Assembly (NCBI GenBank): GCA_004026145.2
Contig: CP034992.1
Location: forward strand, 2,303,927-2,367,926
From: Takifugu bimaculatus
Lineage: Eukaryota > Chordata > Actinopteri > Tetraodontiformes > Tetraodontidae
DNA length: 64,000 nucleotides
Direction: 5' to 3'
Made by a program: the position numbers and the translations under genes. Positions 36,805 through 51,800 of this stretch are shown here, piece after piece. A model generated the notes under the pieces. That model saw nothing but the letters and a program-made list of their open reading frames with translations, ran no database searches and was not told where the DNA came from. Each line of letters starts with the position of its first letter. Positions within the stretch are counted from its first letter, which is position 1.

Positions 36805-39800
36805 TGAGAGATCTCCATTTTGGCAAGCCTGCACACACAGCATGAATCTACAAAACAGTCAGAGCACAGAATTACCACCTGTCCTTTGAAGGGGGAAAAA
36901 TGACAGAGAAGCACTCAAAGACAGCCTTGGGCAAGGTCACATGACCCCACGGGTAACAGGCATGTTTCCTAACGCACAACTGAAGAGTCGAGTGTTTCCT
37001 TAAGCAGCAGGAAGCAGCGATTGGTGCAAGTCTGTAGATTTCGGCCTGCCTGGACTTCCCCCATCACTCTTGGTAATCATCATTACTGTGGCAACTTTAA
37101 CGGCACCTTAAAGGCAGCCACTCGTCTCCTCGGTTGGCATCCAAAAGAGACAAAATGTGAGTGTGTGACTGGAGGTGGGTGAGCCCATACTTGAGTAGAT
37201 GGTCCTTGGTACTGCGCGTTTTGGTGAGGAACCTCTCGGCTAGCTTCTCCAGATTGCGGCTGTAATCCACCTCTATTTCCGCCTTCTTCCTGAAGAAGTC
37301 CTGCAGGTCCTGCAGCAGCTGCACTCTGAGCTCACATTGCTGGTCCAGACACTTGAGCTGCTCCACCAGCTGGGCACGGACCTCTGCGTGACACAGGGAG
37401 ATGAGAGAGATGAGAATTTTATGTTTGCCAGATCCTCACCAGAAGACGCGTAATTAACATACTGAAGGTAGAAAGCACCACTGACAAGAATGTTTACTGC
37501 AGAAGACTTTGAACAACCATTTACAACAAAGCGTGACTGAGTTGGCCTCAAGTCCTGCGTTTCTGCTCCCATTTCCATGGAAACCCTCATTAAACATCAA
37601 ACCTGTAATGCAAGGCAATCGCAGTATGTGTGACGCATGTTCTCAGCATCACTTCTGAAGTGACAACAGCAGATTTAAAAGTGTGGGACTCTTTTAGGAC
37701 CCAGTGAACCTCTGGACGAGAGGGGGAACATTTTCAAAAACCCAATGCAGTCAAACTGCCCTCTGAGATTTGGCCGATCAGACTGGGAACCTGCAACGTT
37801 TGAGAGTTTTATGGTCGAAACCTTTCAGGGATCGAAACGAAAAGCATCCGATCAAATCAAAAATTACAGCTTTAGCAAGAGTTAAGCTTGATCAGACATA
37901 ATGAGCCTCTGTGAGTAAAAATAATCGGTGTGTGCCGCAGAGTCACGGAGCGTCCACGGCAACACGTGCACACATCCGAGCACATGATGGTGATAAGCTG
38001 GATCAGCGGTGGCAGCTGACAGATTAATGTTATGCCCTCGTAGCTGTCTGCCAATGCCCAGCAGACGGCACACACATCCATTTCTAAGAATTTAGCAATG
38101 ACACGCTCACGCACACGCTTCTCCAATTGTCAGCCTGTGCAGCTGCACCATGCTGTAGCCTCACACCACCGTCCCACCTTTACAATGTCGGCTGAAGAGG
38201 ATTGGGATGGTTTTGGCCTCCATCCCAGATTCAGCGAGGCACAGACGTATCGCAGACACACCGATTTAGACACACACGAGCCATCCACGCATCAGGCTGA
38301 CTTGATGTTGCCCCTGTGTTTGACAGCTGAGAGGGCGGTTTCTGCTCTCCACAATGAAAAGCGGCGTATTGAAATGACCATTTCTGCTCCTACTAGCACT
38401 TCTCTTTCGTGAACACGGTCCTAGAAGTTATTTTAGCCCCCGGCGGTGTCAGTTCTTCAGACTGGAACGGGGGAGTTTTGTTGTCCCGTGGCGCTACACC
38501 ATAAACACGGCCTGCGTCTGTGTTAATGACCTAGTCTGAGTATCTGCATTGTTATTGACTTGCGGTCGGAGTATGTGTGGAGCGCCCTGTTGTCGGTCTT
38601 GGCGAGTGAGTCAGACAACCGCCTCGCGAGGCTGCCTTGAGATTTTTGGCCATATAATTAGCCAAAAACTGCAGCACGCAAACAAATGAAGCCATCGTTA
38701 ATCACCATCGTTTATAAAGTAAAAAAGCTTTAGTGGTGTTTTGACTTCCAAAGCAGTGACAGGAAGAGATCCCGTAAACAACAGAAGTCAAAAGAGCAAC
38801 AACGACCTAGGTACAACTATGAGAGATGTCCTTCTAACTAATTAACAGGGAACAACACGCTGGAATTACCAAACACTAGTCTGACGTATAGGCCGGTGCA
38901 ACCCGAGTGTGTCTGTACCAGTTTGGACCCAGTTGAGTGGGGATAAAGGCTTCATTTATGCCATTTGAGTAAAGAAATGTTCCAGCAGCTTTAATACTAA
39001 TGGGTGAGAAAGTCCTGTGATCTTCCATGACTCCGAATTACCCAAGGAAAATGATTTGGACTATAAACTCTTTGTTTATATTAAGAGTGGTTTTACAAGA
39101 GGCGAACAAGTCTGTAAAGGTTGCACCAGAAAATTCAAGGTTTCCCATCTTATTAAATTTAATCATTCTGTGGGACCAGAACCCAAAAAAAAAAGGGAAG
39201 CGAATTGTAATGTGACGCCCCGGCAGCCCATCCAAAATGTCTGGTCACATTTTCCAGGAAGATGAGAACAGGTCTTCTGGCTCTGGGATTCTACTTAACA
39301 GATACCGCCCCCCCCTTTCCTCCTCCTTCTGTCTGGCTCCCCCTGCTCGATCCTCGATCACAGAGTTTTCACGTTGTTCACCGAAAGCACAATGACGCCT
39401 AAGACCACGTTGCAAAAGGACAGTTATTGCTCAACCCTGAGCGCGCTCTGACCTTATTTTTCCATTCCACATGTTTTTACGCAGCTTTCTAGTGATGTCA
39501 TACTGCACTCATAGTAGAAACGGTCACTTTTTGCTTGATGATAAGCCCCGACATCTGCAGTTGCTCGCATGGGAGGAAATCACGCTGGGAAATCCTGCTC
39601 GTGCTGTAACCGGCACCAGTGATTGGAGCAACAACTTACCGGAATTATCAAGGCAGTTCTCTAAAAAAGTTCCTTTTCTTGCTGGTCTAAGAGCTCCGTC
39701 ACGGCCCCAGAAGTAACCTGCTGGTTAATTCTGTTTTACTTGAGAGCATGGAAATGTAGAAAAATCAGATAGAAATCTGACATCATCCAAACCTGCCTGA

Positions 39801-42800
39801 CTAGTCATTTATTATTGATCTGACTGTGACCTACATAAAACAAAAATGGGGAGTGATGCCTGACAAATGAAGAAGCCAGAGATGAATGGTGCAGCCACCA
39901 CATTCGGTGTCGCTGCGGTTGCTTGTTTCGCAGGTTAGAGGTCAAAATGCTAAAGTGGAAAAGGATTTCTTCTTGTTCTTCTTGATTTCTTCTGTCAAAC
40001 TGCTTTGTTAGGAGTGGTGGGGTGGAAACTGAGAGACGTAACGTGTCCTCGGGGTTATTCTGAACCGGCCTGGTTACAGGAGCAAAACGCGTCGCTCTGA
40101 GCCGACAGTACCTGAAAACACCTTAAGCCGCGGGCACGACATGCTGCGAGTCCAAGCTGTCTGAGCTGTCCTGTCGGCACTTATCCAGCCCAGCTTTTGG
40201 AAGCTCCATCCCAGATCTGTCCTTCTTATTATTGGATAAGACACACACGAACATTTAGTCACGGGGAGGTTTGAGATGAGAGTGGGAAGGCTGCTGGGGA
40301 AGGAAAAAAAAACCCCAGAAGAACCAGAAACCACAACAGATGATGCCCGGGGCTCCAACAGAAGCTGATGCATTGTATTGCTTGACTGGGATCCAAGTGA
40401 TATAAGTATTTTGCTGTCAAGCCTGCAGACAAAAACAACAGAAACACACCTTCTGACGCACTTTCTCTCTGCACCAAATGAAATGGGACAGAGATCAGTA
40501 TGAGCATTACAGAAAAAAGTTGATAATCTACGACCAATTAAGACTTAGAAAATAGTTCTATGTAGAATTTCACCTTCATATGTGATTTATTTGTGTGTGC
40601 ATGCACCTCTGTCCACACTGTTTCTGCAGAAAGGCCTGGGCTTTGTTGCTCCGGGGGCTGATACTGCAGCACAGAGGAGTGCAGAAGAGGAGGGGGAGCA
40701 ACAGGGGGTAGAAATGGTTTTGAGTTGTACCACTGTGAGCTCATACCATTGTTCACAGAAGAATGAAAGAGGCAAAAAGAGGAGAAAGAACAGAAGGCAG
40801 TGTAAAGTGTGAGCTGGGGGGGTGGCGAGGTGGGGGTACTGCGTCACAGCGAATAATATGTCCATTCATCCTTGTACACACAGGAAGAGAGGACAGAGAG
40901 ACAGGAAGTCAGTCGGACCAGTTCATAGTCTGTAGGGAGCCCACAGGAGGGGAGGGTCATAGTAAAACAACCACAGGAAATGTGTGTGTGTGTGTGTGTG
41001 TGTGTGTCTGAGTTTCTTCAAATATGAAGGCTTGAAGAAAAACAGGCAGCTGTGAAGCTCACCAATATAATTCCCTGAACCTGAAACCAGGCAGGGAAAC
41101 TGAGGCCTGAGGCTTGTAGGCTGGGCTTGGGTGTGTTTTCATACGAGTCAGTGGTGGGAAGGGGGGGCGTGACATGTGATTTCTTAGGGCTTTTGATTGA
41201 GCGATCTGTCTGAAACCTCAGGTTGGAGGTAGTATTCTTAATAAGAGCCTTCAGCCAAGTGGAGTCCATTAGTTCCAGGCATGCCTGCCTAATAGAGCTC
41301 CCCTGTACATGCGTCCATGCACGGAGGAGAGAGGAGGGGACGGCAGGAAAAGATAGAATTTCAGTACAGTACGGTGTTGGAGGGAAAACTATTGCAGGAA
41401 TGGAAAGATTTCAGCCAATGTCTTTTCCTTGGATATGGACCTTCCTCTGAAAACAAACACGCACACACACTAACTTGTTTAGGCATTTCCTTTCTCACCC
41501 AAAGTTAAAAACCTTTCGGAAAAGAAGTGTCGTCTCCAGGAGGCTGCTAAATGAGTTTAGTGACTTTTAGACATGGAAAACTGTGCTCAGGCCAAGCCAC
41601 TGCGCGCCCGCTGCGTAAAGAGATGGAAGACGATAAGAAGGAAATAAAACCTGCTCTGTGCTACAGTTGAGCGTGAAAAAAGGGAGATTTCAGAGACTTG
41701 AATTTAGTGCAGCAGGAGAGAAACCCTCTGACCTAAATGCCTTCAACTTTGGCAGAAAAATGCCCAAAACAATTAAACAACTGGCAAACTCGAGGAAAAG
41801 AAAAGACGACTTGCTGCTTTGAAGGTTTTCCTGCTGCAGTCAGACATTAGGTTCACTTGGAATTTGTACAAGGGAACCAGCAGAGGATAAAATCTGGGTC
41901 AAAAATGCAGAAACAGTCGGGATTGGAGCACATGTGTGAAAGTGGCTCAGGGAGCATTATACTGTACAGGAAAATAGACAGAGCCCTAAAGAAGACAAAC
42001 TTCGGTTTCACCCAGCTACAATAACACGAGCGAAGCGTCCTACTTGACAACTAAGTGGGTGGTTAGCCTGTGGGTGGGAAATTGACCCTGCGATTCTACT
42101 GTCTGGATGCTGTGGTGCAGATTCTGCTCCAAATGATGTCAACAGGGCAACAGCAGCACTTGCCTCTCAAGCTTTTGGGCGTCTGGCCTGGTCGCCATTA
42201 CTGGTTCACGGCAAGAGGAGGGGGACGGGGAGAAGAGGGTGGCGTGGCGGTTGCGGTGACGTGTGGGGAGGCGGAAAACAGCAGGGGTGAATTCCTCAGA
42301 TCAGGAAGTGATTAACCCTCCTTGAGGTAGCTGGGCGGTTTATCTGAAGTGACAGGAGGGGGACGGGACTCTCGCCGGTGCCATGTGGGCTCCGCTAGGG
42401 CCGCGTTGCACTCCGAGCGGTGCACAGGTCAGGGGTCAGGGGTCAGGAAACCGCTGGAGGGAGTTAGAATCCTACGTCCACCAACAATAGAGCGATCAAT
42501 TTCAGCTGTGACTGGTGTGAAAATGACTTGACACTAATCCCGTCAACTGGGTCTATTCACCTACCAAAGTCTGTTTTTATTAGTGCGCTTTCATCCACCG
42601 ACCACCTTTACTCATGCTCTGCTCCCTTATTCGTGTGGGCAAAAGGGGCAGCAGGACTGTAAATTGGGAGGCTGGAGTCTCTCTGCATAGTGAAAAAGGC
42701 TCCTTATCAAAAGTTAAATACCTCATTAACCATTTACAGCCCCCGCCTGACCCATTCTGGAGACACAGAGCAACGAAGATGGAAAAAAAAAAATCATTAA

Positions 42801-45800
42801 TTGGGTTTTCTGTTGAGCTGCACAACACATTTTTACTCCCCCCTCAGTTATTATAGTGCTTAATTCATTATTGAATTACTTTGAGTCCAGATATTACTCA
42901 AGCAGTCAAATTTGACATCAAATCCTATGTTTGTTTTGCATTACACTGTGGATCTTTGGAGGAATTTTGATGAATTGCTTAAGTGGAAAATAACATCGCA
43001 CGGAATCTTCATAATCCATAAATTGCCATGCTTTACGCGCACATCAAGGCTAATTTGTGTGCGTCGTCCATCCACACTCCACCTGCTGTCACTTCTATTT
43101 CCTGTCTCTGCCGGACGCAGCCATCTGGGCATCAGTCTGTTCCAGCAGTCTTCATCTTTCTTGTATTTCCTCACCCTGTCAGTACCTACACCATCTGTCT
43201 GAGGTGGTGTGGATAGGTATCAGACAAAAACACACATTTATTGTACCACCATGGCCAGCAGGGGAGTGTGTGTGTGTGTAAGAGAAAAGGAAATAGAAAG
43301 ATTAAAGGAGAGAGAGAGAGAGAGAGAGAGAGATGGGAGACTCTTTCCAGTTTTTCTAAATGGCCAGCACATAACATGCCCATTAATCAGCTTAGTAGCC
43401 AGTCAGGGGAATTGAATAATCCACAACACAAGCAGGGAAGGAGGCCTGCCGAGTGTGTGTCCGTCTGCATTAGGCCTGTCTGACAGATTCTGCACTGATC
43501 TAAATCTCGTGTGCGGTTCTTTCCTACTATCAAACCCCACCTGAATCACGTCCGTGATATGAGCCGATTTTCATAATTTGGCATGGATGCTTTTCATGAG
43601 AAGACACGTCGTCAGTGGAGCCGAGGCCCTTCGGGGTTGGAAAAGTGATCCTAATTTTTCATCCACCCATCAGTCAGAATTGGTCCGGTTAGATGACTGA
43701 CGTGCTTCGTCTGGGCTGGTTTGTTTAGCGTGCAGGGAAGCTTCCCCACCCCTTCCTGCCCCCAGAGGAAACCATTAGCACTTTGAAGCCTAACGCAGTG
43801 TGTAATAGCCTCCACTCTGTCATTTACCAGTTGTGTATGACTGGCTCTGTCAGACAGCAAACTCTCCACATATGTAAAAATATACATACAGATGTGTACG
43901 TGACCAAACTGTTATCGCTGCATTCCATGAGCTGCTGAAATGGGAATGGAGTAGAGGAGAGAGGCGGCACTGCAAGCTAACGACGATATCAGCTGATGGC
44001 TGCTGATCTTTATCTGGGTATCAGTGAAGAGCAGCGAGGCTAGGGGTGAGAACGCAGTGGAACATGCTCGCAAAAGGAACAAAAGTTGATGGTACCAGAT
44101 GCTATCGCCACACCTGGAGGTGACATTGTGGAATTATGCAGCTTTATACACCATTCAGGCAAATCTGGGAAAACCGACCAATATCCTGTATGACGTATCA
44201 AACTGTAGCAAAAAGATAATAAACCTGAGGTGATGCAGAGGTTAAAAGCGGCATGCCATTAGCTTCATGCGAGTTTTGGCTCTCAGACTCACTGTAGGCA
44301 GAAAAAAAGCTGAATCAGGCTCATTCTATGCAGCAACTGCAGTCACGGGGCCTCCCTTTCTTTCTGCATCCATTTCCCCCTTCCAACCTGCTACTGCAGG
44401 GGTAGAATTCATTCTCACGCCTGCCTAAGTGCGCATACAAAGTGTGGGGAAGGGCTTGGATGCATCACGATCCCTGCAGACAAATGGCCTGAATTTGAAA
44501 GTGTTGTCAGGCTCGAGAATAAATACAGCCACATTTTCACCCAGGCAGCCAGTCACAAGCAAAGCCTGTGAAGGTGAGAATGGATGAAACTGGCACCTAA
44601 AACGATTGGCGCGCCACCAAACCTGCCCCCGTCCAGTAAACACCACGGCAGCACGGTGCAGGCACAGGTTGATCCTAAGAAATGACTCATTACAGAGCAG
44701 CAGAAATGATTACAGCTTTCAACCCTTTGTGATGGTTTTCCTGCAGCAGGGACCATTCTCTGCTACTGTGAAATTCTTTCAAACGTGAACTCCCCATCTG
44801 TTCACAAAAGTGCTGCAGAGACGCAGAGAATACGGAGAGAAAAGTGGGCCAAACCGCTCCGACAATCTCCCAGGGAGGAGAGTAACTTACCACTTCAACA
44901 CAGCAAACCACCGCAGCCGTTCTGTACCACGGAGGTCCAGGGGAATTGCCCGAGAAAGGATCTTATTGCGCCTCCGCTTCTGTGCAGCTTAAAATGTTTT
45001 TCCTGTTTTTTAAAATCATGAGACAACAGCACAGCTCTCTTGAGGAAAAACTGATTTTTCTTTATTGTTAGCGCTATTTCACGCAGCTGTTTATAATTCC
45101 CGTCATTAAAGTCCCCCATGAGGTAAACGCTTGTTATAAAAATACTGAATGAGGCCACTAGTTCACAACACCAACGCACTACTGGGGGCACAATGCAGGT
45201 CAGTTATTGGAGCATATGGATGAGAGAGTTGTAGACAACAAAGGGAATAGTTCACATGGATGTTTTGATTAACATGTCATTTGATTCTCAGGCCATGTAG
45301 TGTGGCAGACAGAGAATAACTGCGTCTACGTGTGGACTTTGGCTCCATTATACTGCAACTATATGGACTCGGATGGACGTGTCAATCTAAAACCATCTGA
45401 GGGTCAACTTGAGGCCTTTGTGCTTCTCAGAACATACAAACACTCAAAGGTCTGTTCTGCTTTCTCAGGCATTAAGGCCTGCATACTTATGCAGACCATC
45501 AACCCCGTGGCTCAAATCTCAGCATTTCATGAGTCATAATGGGCGTCTCGACAGTATGATGAAGCAACCAGGCACATACATTCTTTGGCCAATATAGCAT
45601 AATCCACTTCTGATGAGTCAAGGTCCAATTTTGTGATGCAGTCAAGTCTTCTTGTCCATAGATAAGGAGGAAAAAATGCTGCGGCTATCAAATGTGTTGT
45701 GAAACTCTTCCAAAAAATGCATCTTGCCTCTTTTTAGGCAAATGAAGAGGGCAAATCATCAATCCACACGTCACACCTTGATTTATCTCACCTTCTCTTG

Positions 45801-48800
45801 GTAGCTTGCTGACTACACATGTTCAGTGGAGTTGAGTCGTATCTCCACCCTGGCCTCTGATGCTGCAGGAGCCTGGTGTCTCGTGACAACAAAAACAAAG
45901 TTATCTGCACTCAGAAATGCCCGGACAACCCTGATACCAGGAGATTAAACCCCCCCAATGTGAAGCCACTGAACAAGAGGTCAGTGACTTTGCACGGAGT
46001 GTGTGTGTGTGTCCTTTCCCGTGAAGTGATGTGCGTGTGAGAGAAGAAACACAATAGAGTGCAATGTGGGCGGCCACGCCTCTTTCTTGTGACCCTGTGG
46101 TCCCCCCACAGCATCCTTTCTTCTAAAAGAAAGGGGTGATAAAGAGGTGTGTGAGAGCAGATACATTGGAAACGCTCGTCCACAATGTGAGTTAACTATC
46201 TAACAGTTTGCAGCATTTGTCTGAAAATATGGTCATCGCTCTCCCATCAGCAGTCACACCACCAACAAACAGCGAGCAGTCAGCCAGCGTTGGCTGCCAT
46301 AATACTCCATCTGTTCATCTCACACGGTTCCTTTCCCTCTACACTTCTCTCTTATCTCCTTACATCACATTGGAACCTTTTTCTCCACGGAAGGAAAAAT
46401 AAATTCTGTGATCATCCACTTTTTATACACGGTATAAAAACGAGTTCTAATTAAATGGGAATCTTGACAGATCCTGACAAACCTGACAGAACAGAGAGAA
46501 CTCAGAGCTGGGAAGGATAAAAAAGGAGTGACAGCAACGACAGATAAATATGGAGGAATCTACAGAGAGAGAGAACCATTGTGTACAGCAGCAAGTTCTG
46601 CAATGTTGCTGAATTATTGATGCTGCTTCAGGACACCGAAGTGTGAAACTAGAAAGAATCTTTGCATAATAAACATCTATAAAAAGCCAGAGCTGAGATA
46701 CACCTCTGAGGCAGTTCGCAGTAGCTGTGAGAGAGCTCAGAGACTTGAGGAGGACATGTCGCTTCTTCTGCAGCTTCCATTTACACAGGGAAATAGATCA
46801 TCAGGCATATTTAGACAAATCAGGAGTGGTATTTATTCTTCAATGGTTTTCACTGGTTTGATCAAGAAAAAAAAATCTCTCTTTGAATCTGTGGATCCCT
46901 TTTCCTGGCAGGGATTTTCTATTTCTTTTCACAGAGGAACCTTGTTTGATCTGGGAGACTCCTGCTGTTCTGCTCCCAGATGTTCCCTTCTTCTCTGACA
47001 GACCCCCCCCCCCCTTTCAAAATAAGACCCCGTCTCTGTGTTACACCAAAGACAACAAAATAATTCACAAATGCAAAATGGCTTCTGAGCCGAGGCTGTA
47101 AAAGCCAAGCTGTGTTCATATGGACCATGCAGAATGTGAGCTATGAGGGTGATTCCAGCTGGAGGACAGCGCTCTTCATTGTCTGGTACCAGAACACCAC
47201 AATGGAGAGGGTTACAGGCAGGGACCTGACTCACGTGTACTGTAAGCCTTCCTGGCCATTATCACTGACAAAGGAAACGAAAAACAATGTGTGCGACGTT
47301 GAAATCTCTGTAGAAATACAATAGCTGCTCTAACGTACTGGAAATTATTCTAAAACATTTTCCCCTTTTGGTCCCTCCAGAATAGTTTTAGATGAATTGC
47401 TATCTTAAGGCCCGTTAATAGGCGTTACCTTAAAAGCAGCAAATTTAATATTCTTGAGATTATGTGCATTATTGCCACCTTCATAGTTGTATGCTGACCT
47501 ACTGACCTCTGACCCCGCTGAGACACTCAACTCCTATATAGCAGTTTGTTATAATGAATGTATTTCCTACATGAGCCTGGTCCTGCTCAAGGTTTCTTCC
47601 TGTTATAGGGGAGTTTTTCCTTGCCACTGTTGCTTGTTGGGGGTCAGGCCCTGGGATTCTGTAAAGCGCCTAGAGACAGTTTTGACTGTAACAGACGTTA
47701 TATAAATAAGGATTGATTGATTGATTGATTGAGTTATATAAAAAACAGTCATGTGGATTTATTTTAAATCCCCGTATGTGGTGATTCGTAGCTATTTTCC
47801 ACCCTGTAGGAATATGACCCTATAATATGACCCCTATTCTATCCTTTATATTGATAATAGCCGTCGTTATGCAAAATTATGACCGAGTCAAAGCAACAAG
47901 TTTGTAATTTGGACAGATTATCACGCATAACCACCGTAAAAATGAATGCGGTTCCTAAAACATTGCAATATGTGCTCCAGGAGGAGTCCAACGTTGGGAA
48001 TTCACACAAGCAGACTGGGAAGCACTCCCGTGCACATTCCTGAGAGGGAATACCATAAGCACATGACAAGAGCCCCACTCACACTCAGCCACTCGGCCCT
48101 TTGTCTCCCAGTGCAGCCTTTCACACAGAAAGAATGCCTGTGTGAATGTGCATGTGTCGGGGACAGTAACCTTTAACAGACTGTGCAACCATCACACAGA
48201 GAGCAGTCACACATGGAAAGAGGGTGAGAGAGGAGAGATCTGGAAAAGAAAGCGTGATGGGGCACCAGTGCACGCTCATGTCCAGCAGCTACGCCATGCA
48301 GGGGTTGCTGAGATGGTCTTTGTGTGAAAAGGCACCACCCTTGCTCTATACTCTCCTCTTTGTTGACTTCACCATCCCTCCGGCCGGCACCAGAGGCCCA
48401 CCTCTGATCGTTTCCAAGAAAAGTAGGGAAAAAAAAAAACCCCACACTGGTCTCAGACAGCATCCAGCTCAGCACAGATCCCAACGAGACGACAGCGTCT
48501 CCAACACTCGATGTAATCTGTTTGGAGAGCGCCCATCGGCCTCACACAGCCCTGAAATATGGGCCACTGCACAAGAGGAATGGGAGTGTGTTTGTGCATG
48601 TGGAAGGACAAGGATGTTCCCATTTCCACTAAATTGGAATGTTGGGATGGGTGAAGGGTGCAGGGGGCAGTGAGCGGAGAGGGCTATCCCACAGCACACG
48701 CTCCTCTGTGAGCATGCCCAGGTCTCAGCGGGGGGTCTGCACTACATGACAGTGCAGTTTTGTGCCCCGCTGTAACCCATCGCAGGTTGACTCGCACGAT

Positions 48801-51800
48801 CCGAGCAACTGAAATGATGTCATAGCCCATAATTGCAAGTGTAAAGCGAATGTATAAAGTTACTGGGATGCAATAACTTCGCTGATCAAACACGGACTCA
48901 ATCTCACCATCTGGATGACGGGCGAGTCAACAGAGCGGCGTAGAAGTTGGAAACGTGCGCGACTGGTTATGAATCACCACTTCAAATTGGATCGGCCAGA
49001 CGAGAGTCAAGTATTAACAAGCTCATTCAACGGCCGTTTAGCTAAAAGAGCGGAAGCGCAACAATGGGCGCAAACGCTCGGCGCAGGTTGTGTTTGTACA
49101 CGACGGGTTGGGAGACTTTGACAGAGTGCATTCCACGGCCCGGGGACGCTGTTAATGTGCATGACAGAAGAAAATAGCCGCATGTTTTGCACGCACATCG
49201 TTGCCCCCCAGCTACGCTCGGTGAGACAGAACAAGGGACGGCGCCTAAAAAAAAAAATCAGAAAGATAAATATCAAGTCCGGGGTTGGTGTCGCGGCCTC
49301 CCAACAGAACAGGCTGCAGGACGCAAATAACATCGTCAGGGTGGGTTCATGCACACCAGCGCATACTGTGCAAGTCACACGTGCACACAGTAATCCAAAG
49401 ATAAACACACTTATTAGTTCAAAGGATACCGGCTCATGAGTTTCAGCAGGTTTCTGTTCGACGTGGCTGTCCAGCGTGCATGTCCACGCTTGTACAATTC
49501 AAATTATCCCAAAAAACTGACTGAGTGTTTGGTAAGAAACGGCGTGACGTACGATTCATTGTAGGTAATTTACCCATCAAGCATTTCACCGGGTGGTCAG
49601 GAGAGTCGCTCTGGTGTGGCAACAGTCCCGTCGGGTCAGGTGATTCCTTATGGGGGACATTTAAAACCAGCTCAGATCAACCACCAAAGCAGTTTTTTCA
49701 TTCTGCCACTGTCAGCTAACGCGTGACATTTCTTTGTTTTCCCTGCGAGTCTGCTCCCTGCACACGCACGTGCACATGCCCGCGTCCGTGTTTGAACAGC
49801 AGGGGCCTCCGTCACGAGTTGGCTGACGTGGATAAAAGAAACGTTCATCTTTGCATTCAACTGCAGACGTAGCGGTGAAACCAAACCAAGTAGCAGAAAA
49901 ATACAGCCCAACTCCAACATGCAGCCAGTGACCTGTTTAGGTGAACGTTGCATCTGGTTTGAGTGTGAACCGAGGGGCCTGGGACAGGGAAACAAAGCTT
50001 GATTCTCCAATTTCAGCATCAGGGAGAAGAGGATGTTCCTGGTTAGCTTTCAGGCTTCCTACCCGAGAGTGACTTCGCCATTTTTAGATGTTCTTGTGAT
50101 GAACGAGGTGAACCCTAAATGCATTTTATTTCATTTATTTTACGTCATTGTTCAAATTGATGGCAGCCTGTTAAAAAGAACGTTAGCCACAGACCAACAC
50201 TTCCCTTTCACAGGCCGGACACTGTGTCTCGTCTCCAGCCTGGACATTACATCCTTCCAATAAACAATCTGAAATGCATAAAAAAAATAACTTTTTGGGG
50301 GGGACGTATCGACACCAGCTGGCTTTAATGCAGCAAAATACCAAAAATAGAACCAGAGCATCCACGTAGCAACCGGGAGGGGGGGTAGCAAGAAAGAGCT
50401 GATTCAGCTGAGACAATGTGATGAATGGCTTCATTAAAAGAGCATTAACGGAGGCATGAACCCGAGTGGAGCGTGTCAGTCGGTGGCAAATGCCCACTTC
50501 CAGGTTCCAACACACATGAAGAAACCTGCCACTGCGCTGAATTACTCTATTTGACACCGGCCAAGACTAATCAACCCATTTAAAGCCGATATACGTTCAA
50601 AATGTTAGCCAACGCCTCCAGAAATATCCAGCCTAAACACACGGATGACGACCCAAACTGCTTTTTGGGGAGGGCACAGAACAAAGTGCCCAACAACCTG
50701 AGAAGATAAGGAGACAGCAGTGGTGATTCTGTGGAAAAGAAAGGAACAAAAGGAAACTGAGACTGAAGAGAGCCAACGGTAAACGGGAGGTAGGAAAGAA
50801 AATAAAAGAATGGAAAAAAAACCCGAAGAATGAGGCGTGACGGTTCCGTGTGCCGACACCATGCCGCGTGTGCACGTACGGTGGGGACCGTGATTAGCTC
50901 CGTCCTACCGGGGAGGCAAATCTACATTATTCTTTCTCATTTTCCTCGTGCTCCTCACAACCCTAGAAAAATGGGGGCAATTTAGTAACCCTGGCAACCG
51001 ATGGTGCCTACGTGCCGAGGAAAGCTGCTGATGGAGGGGGAAGGAGAGGTAAAGGGAGACAAGGGGATGGAGAGCAGAAAATACACAAAAACGAGCGCAC
51101 GTTTCCCACAACATGCACGTGCTGAACCGGGTGGCTGCACGGATCAGCAGAAGTGGGTTTTATTCCCCGTTTTATGCTCAAAACACTCCCAATCGCAACT
51201 GTTGTCCCACCCTCCCCTCCTCCTGAGCAGGCTCTTTCCCTTTCCCTGGACGTACTTTACTCCTTTTACCGCCTGGATACGAGAAGGCTGTTCAAACACA
51301 ACCTGTTTCCTCAGGCCTCCCCTTGGGAGCAGGATCCGACCTTTACCCCCTCGGCTTTTTTCCCTTCTTCTTCTCCTCCTCATTCGGCCTCTTCTTTATT
51401 TATTTACAGCTGGATGCCTGTTCTTCTATTGATTATTTTACAAAGGATATGAGGGGGCTTTGTCTCAGCCGTGCTGGGCGCTCTATATAGAGACCTTCTC
51501 ACACACACGTCCTGGTTGAGTGCATGTGGTGGCTTCATGACCGCAGAGCTGAACTCATCATCTTAAACCTGCCGTCCGGGTTCTGATGAACTTTGCGTGT
51601 CATTTCCTCACGACTGACAAATATATCCTGACAAGTTGGCGCCGGCCTTGAGCGCCACGGAGGTGAACTCGTTACCTCAGTCAGAACCAGTCCCTCCGGT
51701 AGTCATGGGTTTAAACTGGTGCTGATAAGTTCAGCTGATAAGTTGTAGGTTGGGCTGAAAACGTCGCTGCTACTTGGTTTCCAATTCCAACACCTCTCCC

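Noticed and set aside
47112..47324. 70-codon plus-strand frame near the retroposon tail in srgap2 intron 1
   Set aside because: It looked briefly like a transposon or retroviral remnant, but no diagnostic motif was found.
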